Below, one piece after another: positions 52,590 through 64,000 of a stretch of 64,000 bases of DNA; positions within the stretch are counted from its first letter, which is position 1; each line of letters opens with the position of its first letter. The translations under genes and the position numbers were made by a program. The stretch is from assembly GCA_030490835.1 (NCBI GenBank), contig CM059973.1:58904008-58968007 (forward strand). The letters run 5' to 3'. The DNA comes from Annona cherimola. Taxonomy: Eukaryota; Streptophyta; Magnoliopsida; Magnoliales; Annonaceae. A model generated the notes under the pieces. It saw nothing but the letters and a program-made list of their open reading frames with translations. It made no database searches and was not told where the DNA came from.

Positions 52590-54028
52590 ACATTTTCATA
52601 TACCATTAACATCTTACCCATCTAATTACATGGCTTTTTAAACATTGTGTTTATAGTCTAATTATTTTTTCCATATTTTTCCATACTTAATTACTATCTT
52701 ACATTCCAATCACTATTCTTATTATATCACATAACTTTCTTATTTTTAAAATCTTTTTCTACAAATTAAACCATATAAATTTCTCCCTTTTGTTTTGCTT
52801 TTGAAACTTCTTTCATTAACCTATTTAGACCAATGTTCTTCAAATTGGAACGTGGTTGGAATTCCAATCTTTTTTGTTCAACTCTTTCCTAATTGAACCG
52901 GCCAATCGATTGCATGACCAGCCCTAGTCTGACTAATTGAATTGACCGATCTGGTCATTTGTTTAGACTCTGTGACGCCACAAGGTAAGTATGGTAATGA
53001 AGGCTAGTACCGAACTATGCCTTCAATAATGATAGACAAGTTTCAACACCAAAACTTAAACACGAAATTTAGAAAAAAATCTCTGAAATATTATTTAAGG
53101 TTTATTTTTCTGAAATAAAAAGAACATAACATATTATAGAATCACTCTCGCAAACCCACAGCATTAAGAAAACCTCATGCAAATAGAATTGTGAAAAAAA
53201 ATTATGAAAACAGCAAATAAACAAGATTTACTAAAAGTAGTAATATCAGAACTTACTAAAAATAGTAAAATGGAATTGAGTAAAAATAGTAAAATTGAAA
53301 AGTAATAAAATCAAAATTTATAATGGCAGCTGGTTTGCATTCTTAGCAATTGAATAGTCAATGCTCACATATCCTAACAACTCCAACAATCTTATACAGA
53401 CTTGCAACACACCCTAATGGCTTACGAAACTTCCCACACTTACTGCAATTGAAATTCTCCTTTCTTCATGGAATTTCCTTTCTTAGTGCTTGTTGCATTC
53501 TTAATTCATCATCTGAAAGATTATATGGCCTGCATTCTCCAAGATGAGTCATTAATAATGACCATTTTATACATTGTCTATCATACTTGACAGTATCATT
53601 TTCCACTAGGAAAGCATTTCAACATTCTATCAATCATTTTTCCTTTGGCAAAGTGTCGACTAACTACTAATTTCTTCTGTTAGACCTTCTTGAACTTTAA
53701 ATTTTCCTCTTTTGACACCTAACTTTTGGCAAATTGACTTAGGAGATTAAATTTGATTTCATATTCCACCGTGATATTTTGCATTTTTACGAATTTTATT
53801 ATCCTAATAGAGAATGAGAAATACTTGATTCACGAAGATTCTTTGAACCTTTTCCAATCTTCTTCCCCTTTAGCCTTCTCATCTACTTGTTATTGCAGGT
53901 ACCTTTTTGTCTACCTATATATTCCTCAATTCTCTTGTGGCACCTAAAATTTTGGGTCAATCTCATAGCACACATTACTTCTTAACTTCCACTTACACTA
54001 GCAATAGTATTTTTCATATCATTAACAT
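52590..54028. other. Intergenic DNA, possible old LTR start
   Basis: No gene seen. TGTGACGCCACAAGG at 52971 resembles a plant gypsy LTR start, and a possible LTR end lies near 56615, but the interval is long and holds other insertions, so the pairing is speculative. Confidence 0.25.
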
Positions 54029-54315
54029 TTAGTGTGTGTTTGGGAATGGATAAAATTTTTTATGAAAAGTTTTGGAGAGTAAAAATTGTCAAATGATATG
54101 ATATGATAGGGGTAATGATGATGAGTAAAGATGATAAAGTTAAAATAGATAGGTTAATTATATGGGTAGTTGTGTAGAAATGATTATAAAGTAGGGTAGT
54201 TGTATGGGAAAATGTAAAAAAATAATTAAAAAATATGATAATTATAGAGAGTGAAAAGTTTTAGATTGAAAAGTTTTAAGTTGACATTTTTTTCTCATTG
54301 CTAAACACACCCTAA
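54029..54315. mobile_element. Tourist-like MITE, copy 5
   Basis: The ends are TTTAGTGTGTGTTTGGG and CTAAACACACCCTAAA, inverted with a TAA/TTA-like flank. Internal phrases (TATGATAGGGGTAATGATGA, AAAATAGATAGGTTAA) are nearly the same as in the 24315 copy. Copy 4 is the decayed version inside each tandem unit at 32350-34500. Confidence 0.85.
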
Positions 54316-55009
54316 AGTTGTTATATGGCTTGGTCATAATGTTGCATTTTATCACTTTTTAGCACTTCCTATACTTTCTTTTGAAAATTTGTACTAGTTG
54401 TGCTTGTAGCAACTTATACTGACACAATATTTTTAATTGCATTCTTTCTAAATTCTCTTATGAGCTTTGGCACTAAGCTGCAATGCGGAAGTCCTAGTTT
54501 GAGCCTCAAATCTTACATTTTGTAAATATCTTAAATTTTTTAAGTTGACCAATCAGGGCCCATATAGGATAAGTTACGTGACAAAAGTTGACTCTTTTAC
54601 TAACTGAGACAGATGGTTAATAATGGGTTTTGCCCAATTATTATTTACGTAAGTTGTAGGCTATATTTTTATTTTTGTTTTGAATATTATTTTAGCAACT
54701 CATGTAGCTCGGTTGACATAAAGGAAGGTTCAGATATCTTAGAAATTTAGGGTTCGATTGAGGGTGCCATAAGAAAATAATAAATATTAATTTTGGACTT
54801 TTGTCTCTCCAAGAATGTGGGCCCCACTAGGTAGGATAAAATGAGGACTCCCCTGGATAAGATGACTTGAATTTAAATTCAAGATAAGTGATAAGATTTT
54901 ATGGCTTGTTTCCAAACTTTGAGAAACTAGTGGTGCGGGAGGAGATAGGCTACAGGAGAAGTGAGGTCTTATTTGGGAATTTATTTTAGTTTAAGAATTT
55001 TAGGGAGAA
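54316..55009. other. Intergenic DNA
   Basis: No supported gene. GTTGACCAATCAGGGCCCAT at 54544 and the surrounding text look transposon-derived but cannot be classed. Confidence 0.35.
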
Positions 55010-55465
55010 CTCCTTTCATACGCCCTACATATTTACCTAATTCCTAATATACTCATAACTTTTCACAAATTTCTCTTATACCCATAATATTTCATCATAA
55101 ATTTTTATTATACCCATGCCGTTAATGCAATTATTATCTTTTTCATTAAAAAGACGATTTTACCTTTTTAAAAATTTTCTAACTAAAATAATTCAGCCTT
55201 AATATGATTCTTAAATTATTTAATATTATATATTATTGATATACTATATTTAATTGAGTCATGTTAAGGTTAAATTGTCTCAATTAAAAAATTTTGAATG
55301 GGCAAAATTATCTTTTCAATAGGGTAGATATCGGTCGTATTGATGGCATGAGCATGAGAAGAATTTCGGGTGAAATATTATAGTATAGGAGGAATTTATG
55401 AAACGCCATGTATATATAAGAAATAATGGGCGAATGTTATTGACATGAGAGGAAATTTTCTCATA
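55010..55465. mobile_element. Diverged foldback element
   Basis: The left arm (AGAACTCCTTTCATACGCCC, CCCATAATATTTCATC, CCCATGCCGTTAATG) pairs at roughly 70% with the complement of the right arm (GAAATTTATGAAACGCCATG, GAAATATTATAGTATAGG, GATGGCATGAGCATGAG). The loop is AT-rich. It is similar in style to the ATATACCTA foldback elements. No target duplication seen. Confidence 0.6.
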
Positions 55466-57419
55466 ATTTTATATTTTGGGTGGTAATCATTTTTGTGCAA
55501 TTAATTATGTGGTTTCAATTAATTGTACATATAATTTTTTAGGCTATTTATCGTTGAAATGATAATTATTATTATTATTATTATTACTTGATCCTATGGA
55601 GTTATGAGATAAGAAGTTTTGTAAAAAGGTTATGCAAATAAATTATATATTCATTTCATATCTAATTATATGTGATTATTGTGTTATTTGCATTCAATTA
55701 AATAAATGCAATAATATATATGATTGTGGTGTAGAAATAATAACAATATTCACATTTATATATAGATATTAATATTTATACACACACACACCTCTTCATA
55801 CATAAGTCATTAGGGTTTGGAATTATTTAGAAAACCAAAAGCTACCATGAATTTATGTCTGGTACTTTCCATCATGCTTTTTAAAATTTTGCAAGTTAGC
55901 CCCTGAAGGAACTTTTACAGAAAAGTGAACAGGTTGCTAGAGTTCTGCAAAAAGTAAAGCATGCTTGAAGAAACTACAAATTGGTCATGCAAGTTGGATT
56001 TGAGCCAAGTCTAAAGTCCGACATAACCCATCACAAGCACTTGGGCTGAGCAAATCAGACCCATACCTAACCAGCAAGTGGAGCCATGCTGATGTGGCAC
56101 ATTTTAATTCATCCAATTCAATTATTTACAAATTGGGCATTTTAACTTCAACTTGTACCATCAAATAGTCAATTTCTATTTTTCGATACTTCTAGACTCA
56201 ATGGAAGTATTTGATTTTTAATTGAGGCTTGATTTTTAAATTATTAACTTAAATAATTATTTTTATTATTTAATTAAGTTTTAAATTGGGTCATTATCAA
56301 TTTTCAAATAATTTTCTACTTCCTAGCTATGTTGGGATTAATCCATTATTTTACTGGTTGGCTAAATCAAGTGGAACACTAGAGATTAGATTGCCTAAAG
56401 ACTTTCAGGAATATTCACGTATTCGAAGTGATAGATGTATTTTATTTTATTCATGTGTCTTGGATGTTATAATGGGAACATGACTAGTGGGAGTAAATTT
56501 TGAATCTTTTACATGATTAATTATAATAATTGATTACGCCATAAATGCGTAATTGATCTTGAAAATTTTATATTTAAAACGACCCAAGATCACTTTTCTA
56601 GGTCAATATGTTACAGATGGGATCAGTGCGATCATACATATAAAATTATGGCTAATTAATTATTGTATTTTTTAAAAAAATAGGTTTTGAAATGGATTTG
56701 CAAATCTAACTATATGTTTTATTTTTTTAGTCTAAAAAATGGTCAATTCTGATGTATCCGTATACCCTAATCATAAAACTCAAGAAAAGTCCCACCCTAC
56801 TGCCCATGAAAGGTTGAGTGTCCTAGAGAAATAGGTTCTAACTTAGAGAAAAGTTCCCTATTAGCAATACCAAACCTTAAATAAAAAGCTAGATAGGATC
56901 CTAAAAGCATACATGTTGCAACCCCGCCTACACATGTTAAGCCTCAAGTTAAAAATCTAAGTAGAGAGAAGGATAAGTGATAAGTCTAAAAATTTTCATT
57001 TAATTTCATATTAAATTCACACCGTTAAATATTAAAATATTAATTAAATGCATGTTTTAAATAGAATTTCATGAAAATCATATTTTTTATAGAATCTTTA
57101 ATTTTGCTATAAAACAGGTCATTTTATAATATTCTTAAAAATATAAAATTATGACTCAATCCCCAAGAAAATTTTAACGTTGAAATGTGTATTATCTTAT
57201 TAATATAATTTAGGCAAATTTATAAAATTATTTAATTGGAAAAATCATAAATATATGACTATAATTATATTTTAAAATATGGGGAACAAAGTACATTATT
57301 ATATTTAGATAAAATACATTTAAGGATAAAACTAAGATGATAGATGATATTATTGAAACATTTATCAAAGAATTAATATTTAAATTAGTATTTAAATTCG
57401 CTGCTTGAGTACAGGAAAC
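55466..57419. other. AT-rich intergenic DNA
   Basis: Small (ATT)n at 55568-55586 and a short ACACAC run near 55780. No reading frame has domain content. Confidence 0.4.
56609..56629 (+). other. Possible LTR end and degenerate primer-binding site
   Basis: TGTTACA, a common 3' end of plant gypsy LTRs, is followed after two bases by TGGGATCAGTGC, which differs at two positions from TGGTATCAGAGC, the initiator-tRNA-Met primer site. No LTR partner was located, so this may be chance or a relic. Confidence 0.25.
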
Positions 57420-58850
57420 CGTACACCACCGGAGCACCAGTTCGGTGCTCCACCATCTTCCCCAATCGGCAGCCATGGAAAACCCATCTGACCGGCAGCG
57501 ATTCAACCATCTCACCTCTGTTCTTCCCTTCCGGTTTCAGAAGCAACCACCGACAGCCGCAAATCGAAGCAGCTTCCCCAGCAACTCAGCTCCCGCTGCC
57601 TCAATCCAGCCATACAACAGCACCGGAGGCCGTTCCAGCAAATCGAAGCAGCCATTAAAAAATTGCAGCCAAACCAAGCACTAGCCATGTCCCTGCCCAT
57701 GTATCAGTTGGATTTTTCGGCAGCTCCATAATCTTCCCCAAATTCGAAATCGATGGCAACACACGAGCAGTTGGCTGCAGCATTCAGCTAGCCAAGCCCC
57801 CCATTAACCCACTGTCTAAAATGAAATTGCATCTATGGGATTTCATCTCTATGAATAGAGCAGCCCCTCACTAGACAAATTCCGGTAGCAGCAAGGCAAA
57901 CTGCCCAGTAAATCGAGGCAGCCACGATATCAACACAGCAAGCTCCTACAAATCACCCACTGCAGCATCTTCCATCACCGGCCTTCATCATTTCCGAATG
58001 GCAGAAACAGCAGCTGCCCCCTTTAATTTCAGTGAACCGGTAGCCTCCTTTCAAACCCAATTTTCCAAAGCTAGAATCGAGTAGCAGCAGCCATTCATCA
58101 TTCGGTCATCAACAAGAACCCATTCACGCCAGCAAAACTTCCGTATTTGTCCAGCCATAGTCCCCTGCCCACCTCCAGCAATTGCTCCAGCTACGGCAAC
58201 AAGCTAGGCGTTAAATCAAGCCAGCAAATGGAAATGGATAGCACGACCCCTTTTTTTTAGTTCCATTTCACCGGCTAGCTATAAATCGCAACAATAGCTG
58301 CCCAATTCCCGATTCGTCCGACTAGCAGTAGCCTTGTTTTTGCACTCTCTTAAGACTGGCAATCAAAAATTTGGAAACCCATCCAAGCACCTAGAAGTAG
58401 CGAGCAGCCATTAAAATCTAACCAGAAATTAAAATCGTCAGTTTCATCTATCAACAACCATCTCCTCAGAAGCCGACCAGCAAATTTGCATTAATTTAGG
58501 AAACAATTCCCAGCCGGTCATCAAGATCTCTCCACCGAATCACCTAAATAAGTTGCAGCAGCGGCTCTTTCACGGTTCTCGGCAACTACAAATTCCAACC
58601 CTTGTGCTGAAACAAACAGAGAAGCAAACAAGGAAAAGCTACGGCAAATGGCAATGGGCAGCAATCCCACATCGAATTCAAGCTTGGTCATAGGGTGATA
58701 AAAAGGAGTCCCTCCACTCATCCCAAGACACACACAACATACTCTCCTCCCCTTGAAGTGGGACCCATCTCTGTGGGACCTTTGCCAAGTGGGAAAAGCT
58801 CCCAGGGCTTGGATTGCTTCTCAAAAGAGTGATCTTCAAGTAAGGATTGG
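57420..58850. repeat. CAGC-rich, less AT-rich block, probable retroelement leader
   Basis: The base composition changes sharply to C-rich DNA with many recurring phrases (GCAGCCA, AATCGAAGCAG, CCAGCAA). Stops are frequent on both strands. Short frames such as 57445-57684 are Ser/Gln/Pro-rich without a domain and are not called. Position before a pyrimidine tract and gag remnants suggests the LTR or untranslated leader of a retroelement. Confidence 0.35.
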
Positions 58851-59059
58851 GGTAAATAAATTTTTTGTTAATTATAGTTTTTCTTTAATGCTTTGTAGTT
58901 GTTAATTTTAGATTTGTAATATTTAGCGTAGATAAGCATTGTAATTTTCAAATTAAGTTTAATGTAATTTTCATTCATGTTTTCGTAGATTAAATTTTAC
59001 TTCTGTAGTCTTTTAATTACTGTCCTAATTTAAATTTAATTTTAGTTAATTGCAATTTC

Positions 59060-59235
59060 TCCTCTCCTTTCTCTGTCTCTTTCTCTCGCTTATTTATCTG
59101 CTTTCTCTCTCTTCTTTTTAATTCTCCTTTCTCTCTCTAATTTCTTTTTCTTCTCTCTCTAATTTCTTCTCCTTTATCTCTAATTTCTTTCTTTCTCTTC
59201 TCTACACCCTCTTTTACTTTTCTCTTTTATTTTTG
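59060..59235 (+). repeat. Pyrimidine-rich tract with repeated CTCTCTAATTTCTT
   Basis: About 175 bases of nearly pure C/T, with TCTCTCTAATTTCTT-like units at least three times. Next comes TCTCTGTGGATTTAACCCGA at 59261, a phrase typical of the region around the leader of plant gypsy elements. Confidence 0.6.
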
Positions 59236-59499
59236 CTTAAAATAATTTAAAATTATATAGTCTCTCTGTGGATTTAACCCGACTCACCGTTATTCTACAC
59301 TATCACTCGCATAGTGGTAGCTTTAATGTGTTTTCGGTTAATTTTAATTAAACTGGTGATCACAGTGCTCTTAACGACAAACACTTGATACGCATCAATA
59401 AGAAACTAATGACCCGAGTAATGGTTGACCAGAGATTAATCTAGATAACAAAACCCTGACTGATAAATGTAAAAAGCTGCGTATCAAAAAATCCATAGA

Positions 59500-60290
59500 G
59501 GTGAGATGCTTAAGAAAAGAAAAAGTGAAACTCAGGCTATACCTATACCTAAGAAGGTTCTGCCCCTTACCTTAGAATGTTGGAACCCTAAAATAGGATA
59601 GTCCTTTAACTCTAAAAAACCTTCTGCTCAGACTAAAGTTGTTGTTTCAAAGCCTTGGTCATCACCTATTGTTATGTCCAAAGCTGAGGAAGCACTCAAA
59701 ACTATGGATTTGTCAAAAATCATTGTCATACCTAAATCCATGGATGAGCCCAAAGCTGTTGATGTATCCACAACTGAGAATGTGCCCAAGGCTATGAATG
59801 AGTTTGAAGTTACTAACGTACCCAAGACTGCTAATATACTAAAGGTTGTAGATGAGTCCCTTGCTACACCCAAGCCAAAGGTAGTTTGTTCAACCCAATC
59901 CAGAGCTATAGAAAAAGTATCCCTTATTCAAAGACCTAGCTCATATCTTGTTCATACTAAGGAAAAAAAATAGGGAAGTACCTTCTCAGGCCACTCACAG
60001 ACTACTCTCTCTGTGGTCATGGGGTTAAGATATGTAACTTAGAGTTGAGTTTAAGGAAGCCTTTATCAAGGAGGAACTAAAGACATTTTTAACCAACAAC
60101 GTATTATAACTGAGTTTATATGCTATTTTTGTAGTACCAACAAAAATACAACTAAGACATGTCTGTATAGTAATCAAGTTTATATTCTATATCATTCTTC
60201 TGATCACCTTAAGAAAAATTATCCTTTTAGAAAATATGCAAACTAGGTTGTAAGAAATTTTTTGTACTAAAAGTTAAGATTGTTCTTGTT
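59500..60290 (+). pseudogene. Unclassified decayed reading frame before gag
   Basis: The longest piece (59674-59973, 99 codons) has imperfect repeats of the type (V/I)PK(S/A)M or NVPK with acidic spacing, for example IPKSMDEPKAVD, NVPKAMNEFEV, NVPKTANILKVVDE. Downstream, near 60120-60245, a Cys-containing stretch (CYFCSTNKN, DHLKKNYPF) is weakly zinc-knuckle-like. Stops are frequent. It may be the 5' part of the neighbouring gypsy element or another retroelement fragment. Function unknown. Confidence 0.3.
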
Positions 60291-60879
60291 TGCTTGAGAA
60301 ATAGCCTACATTAAGACTATATTCTCTTCATGTCAGAATGAAAATCAATTCCAATGATTTGAAGTCTAAACTAGTTGCCTAGAATAATAACCTAGTAAGA
60401 AGCCAATAAAAAAGCAAGCTAAGGACCAACCAGAAGTTGAGTCTAAAAAGTGGCCTAAGAAAAAGAAGGATAAGATTCTAGTCTAAACTTCAACTAGAAC
60501 TTCCATGCTTGAGCGATGTTTGAATGAACAAGAATAAAATTTTGTAGTGTTTCAGGCACAAGCATTTCATCATTGGGAATAGATGCAAGCACAGCTAAAC
60601 AGATTGTTCAACAATACTTATTAGTAATACTAAGAAATAATGAGCTTTGTCAATAAGGAAATGATGAACAACAATCGACTACTAGTATGTATAGGAGTTA
60701 GAGAGAAGGGTTAGATCAGAACCCAGGTGCGTGGGCTCTAAGAGAGAAGTCAGACTATGATAGGCATGAAGGGATGTCTCACACCAAGCAAACAAGATTG
60801 CTAGTGATAGAGTTCAAGGAACAATTATGAAAAGCTTGAGTATAACAACTACGGGTTATCTCGATCCACAATGAGAAAT

Positions 60880-62030
60880 AGATCAGCGAGATGCCAATGC
60901 ATTTTTCGTCAGAAACTCCGATCCTTTGTCAATGTGATTATTTAACTACTAAACATTGGATTGAAGCAATGAAAAAGATTTTTGATTTCCTTGGGTGCGA
61001 AGATTGTCAGAAAGTTCTAGTCACACCATTCAAACATGGTGAAGAGGCCTACCAATGGCGGAAGACAATACAACATATTTTTTAGCATAGGAAATAAGTG
61101 GTCACTTGAGATAAATTTAGGGAAGCCTTTTTCACCACATTCTTTCCATCTTCTCTGAAAATTTTAAAGCTGAAAAGTTCACCGAATTGAAGCAAGATAC
61201 TATGACAGTAACTAAGTATGAAATTAAATTTGACTCACTACTTCATTTTGTAACTATCTCAGAATAGGAAGAAGAAAGTTGAATCTGTAGGTTCGAAGAT
61301 GGTCTAGTTGAAGGTATTCATGGTCAAATAATTTTTTAGCACAACAAAACCTATGGTGATGTAGTCGACAACGCTCTCTTAGGTGGGAGTGACACTGTAG
61401 AACTTGATAAGTGGTACTTGAAGAGGGAATGATTACTAGTGAGGGATCAATTAGGAAAGAAGCAGACCAAACAATCTTCCATGGGGCAAACCAACGTTGA
61501 GGGAGGTATAAAGAATATAGGGTGTCAAAAAAAGAAAGGAGCCTCTAGTGTAATAAATGAAGAAAGTTTCATACTAGGCCTTGCAAGTGCTTTAAGTGCA
61601 GGAAGACCGGTCATAGCCACCAATCTGTGTTGTGGGCTTTGGGCGCTACAACTATGGACAATTGGGCCATATCATCAAAGATTGTCCAGTCGCGAGAAAT
61701 GCTAGACAACCACAACAGAGACAAAATCGTCCAGTTGGCAGATCGGCAGGACAATAATGACTAGGAGGTGGACGAAAGCCAATTGCACAATCTCAAGGAC
61801 AAGTCCATACCTCGTTACTTGAGTAGGCCCAAGCACTGACGGAAACAGTGGCGAGTATTATTTGTCTCTATAGAATTTTTACTCAAGCATTATTTGATAT
61901 AGGGTATAGACAACTCTTTTATATTTGATGAGTTTGTACGAGAGCATAGTTTAAAAGTCACTGTGTTAATTTGGAATGTCCAAGTGACATCGCCTATTGA
62001 GGATAGCTTTATCGTTAGTGTATGCTAGCA
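60880..62030 (+). pseudogene. Ty3/gypsy-type retrotransposon gag and protease remnant
   Basis: The gag capsid domain is recognisable from 60930 (HWIEAMKKIFDFLGC, EEAYQWRKTIQ) and continues after stops as DKFREAFFTTFFPSSLK, then in another frame KFTELKQDTMTVTKYEIKF. A zinc knuckle CFKCRKTGH lies at about 61578-61605. A second one (YNYGQLGHIIKDCP) has lost its first two Cys codons. The protease start is seen as ALFDIG near 61890, then SFIFDEFVREHSLKV in a shifted frame. There are several stops and frameshifts, and no reverse transcriptase or integrase follows, so the copy is truncated and inactive. Confidence 0.75.
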
Positions 62031-63369
62031 TACCAAGCAAAGAAAACAATGAGCCGAAATAGCTTGTTTTCAAAGATGGCTTGAATATTTACATGATATG
62101 ACAAAAATAATAAGAAAGTTTGCAAAGTGGACATGGAAAAGAACAAAATAGGAAGAATTAATTGTCAAAAACATCAACCCCAACACTACTATAAAAGGGG
62201 TGCTCATCTCCAATGATGTGGGAGTGAGGCTCCCAGAAAGAGGCCAAGTAGAGAGAAGTTTCTTAGGCAGTAAAGTTGCTAAGCTTAAACTCAAAGCTTT
62301 ACTCCATTTCTTACCCATCTTCTTTACTTCAGAAATAAGTGGCCCCACTACACAGTGTCTCTCTACTGCATGAGCTTGCTACTGGTTTGCTCTGGCATCT
62401 CTATTACCTCATCCTTCAACATTCATCTACCCAACCTGTTTTAGCCAAGCTCAAAAAATGCCCTATTTACCTCATTATCCCATGGGTATATGATGTGTCT
62501 ATAGCCTATGTAATGTTAGTGTTTTGTAATTTACTATAATATTTGGGTTCTAATCTCCTACAAAAGATTAGTAATGAATCCCTTTTTATTTTTGATATTA
62601 CTTTTATTTTAATGTTTTTATCTTTATTTTAGTTCAATAATGTTATAGATTTGTGCAATTCATTTTCTAGCAGAATTTTTTAGTATTTTCTATTTTTATT
62701 TTAGGTTGGCTAAAATAAATCAACCCATGGTGCTACAGCTTGACGACTCTATTGGGCAAACTATGTTTATTTAAATAAACTTTCTATGTCATATGAAAAA
62801 CTTGGGGTAATTTTATTTACATTTTTATAACATTGCGGAACATTAGCACGAGGTTTTAAATGTAGAAATTAACCAATTTGTACACAAGAAGATGAAGGAT
62901 AACTCTTCCAAACTCTTCTTTCATGGCTTGTACTAAACTGGAAGCATTCTCATAGCTTTATAATGAAGCTAACGTGAAATAAAGAGCGAAAAAGAAGAAT
63001 TAGAGTCTGGATTAAGTAGGAGAGTAGTGAAAAAGACTATGTGACAAGACCTAAAATGTTTTTAAGTCAAGGGCACAACTAAGCAAGTAAGATAACAATC
63101 AATATTTAGGCCCAAAGGAATTGAATCAATTTCTCCATTATTGGTTCTGAAATAGGAGACATTATATTATATTTTTTGCAATTCCTTTTTATCTTCTTTC
63201 CAAAAAATTGTAACAATGAGTACATTATGTAAAAATAAAAAGCGAAGAAGAAAGGCAAAAAATTGTAAAAAGAAAGAAAAATATAATTCAACGTTCTAGT
63301 TGCTTTGAGGCCCAAGTTGTATACATGATGTTAACAAATCATTCTTCAGAGAAAAGTACTACAGTTGTT
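62031..63369. other. Intergenic or retroelement-flank DNA
   Basis: No reverse transcriptase, integrase or host gene could be recognised. Frames are short. The stretch between 62580 and 63300 is AT-rich without visible structure. Confidence 0.4.
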
Positions 63370-64000
63370 GGTCCCGAGTTTATGGCAACACCCAAGAGGG
63401 GAGGGGTGAATTGGGTATTTTAAGAAGTTCTTTGCTTAATCAGAAATTTCTCCTTTTGTAGAATTAATCCCCTCAATGAAACGACCAGTGAGTTGAACTG
63501 AAATAGTGCAGTAGAAAGAATAAAACACAAGCAATTAACCCACGTCAAGAGACAACGATATATAGTGGTTCGGGCAACCTCCCCTACTCCACTCTTCCAA
63601 GCACACACTCGTTGTGGCTTGGCTTCCACTATTATATTGTCAATACAACTTAGAGAAATAGCTCTCTTCTAGATTCTCGCTCTAGGGGGCTTGTACAATC
63701 TCAGCACAAGTAGGTGACGAGTTCCACTTCAATCACACACTACTTTGCCTTCACTTGGTTTTGGTCTTCCTATACCAAACCAAGTGGGAAAAACAAATAA
63801 ACAATGAATAGAAAATACAGTTTCAAAAATTGATTTACAGTCAGGATACCACCAGTTGAGGATAAGGTATGCCTAGAACTTACCCTTGTCTCAAATTTGT
63901 TAGGGTAGAAATTTTTAAAAATAGGATAAGGGTAGGGTCGACTCCTACCCAGTTTTAGCTGAACCAAATTGCACCCTTGCTTATCAATAGATTAGGCAAA
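63370..64000. repeat. Dispersed repeat with ATATAGTGGTTCGG signature, copy 2
   Basis: It contains ACACCCAAGAGGGGAGGGGT with GAATTGGGTATT at 63389, a phrase widespread in plant repeats. ATATAGTGGTTCGGGCAACC and CTACTCCACTCTTCCAAGCA at 63560-63603 are shared with 28350-28400. Near 63900 GGATAAGGGTAGGG and CCAAATTGCAC resemble phrases in the tandem array at 32700-32810. The window edge cuts it. Confidence 0.5.

Noticed and set aside
52971..56629. A single 3.6-kb LTR from TGTGACGCC to TGTTACA with a primer-like site
   Set aside because: Only the two short end motifs support it, no second LTR is in view, and the primer site has two mismatches, so only the right-hand junction is listed at low confidence.

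Overview
This is nuclear DNA of a flowering plant. It is AT-rich and has spliced plant gene families, GT-AG introns, plant-type Mutator and gypsy remnants and many miniature inverted-repeat elements. The species cannot be told from the sequence. A 100-N assembly gap lies at 29322-29421.

Only two intact host genes are supported, in a GC-richer island at about 42.1-48.8 kb. A two-exon OXS3-like (OXIDATIVE STRESS 3 family) gene runs on the plus strand (42263-44616). An eight-exon family 9 endo-1,4-beta-glucanase runs convergently on the minus strand (45399-48699). Their stops are about 0.8 kb apart. All splice phases agree and the key family residues are present in both.

The first 20 kb carries Mutator-type cargo. 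At 9-11 kb there is a MuDR/FAR1-like transposase pseudogene with three in-frame stops and one frameshift. It is followed on the same strand by a multi-exon Ulp1-like (C48) cysteine protease pseudogene at 11.4-14.9 kb. A second, unrelated-looking C48 protease pseudogene faces it on the minus strand at 16.6-19.2 kb. Upstream, 1-8.4 kb is T-rich intron-like or intergenic DNA in which I see no protein-coding gene.

From 20 to 42 kb the window is a nested repeat landscape: LTR-like sequence, an old ~0.86 kb duplication, a CACTA-like end, a SINE-like unit, a three-unit ~735 bp tandem array, and many foldback elements. Two foldback families are notable. Each keeps a conserved palindromic core but has different terminal arms from copy to copy. 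In family B, and in family A copy 36590-36997, the arms themselves form hairpins. Several copies have ~9-bp target-site duplications, which suggests Mutator-like MITEs. One insertion is supported by an empty site in a sister tandem unit. More copies occur at 49-53 kb.

From 49 to 64 kb the DNA is again repeats. These include more foldback elements, a Tourist-like MITE, a degenerate LTR/primer-site-like junction, a CAGC-rich and pyrimidine-rich leader, and a decayed Ty3/gypsy gag-protease region at about 60.9-62.0 kb. The window ends in a dispersed repeat that also occurs at 28.2-29.3 kb. The elements mostly tell an insertion and decay history. The only functional coding set visible is the OXS3-like/GH9 pair.
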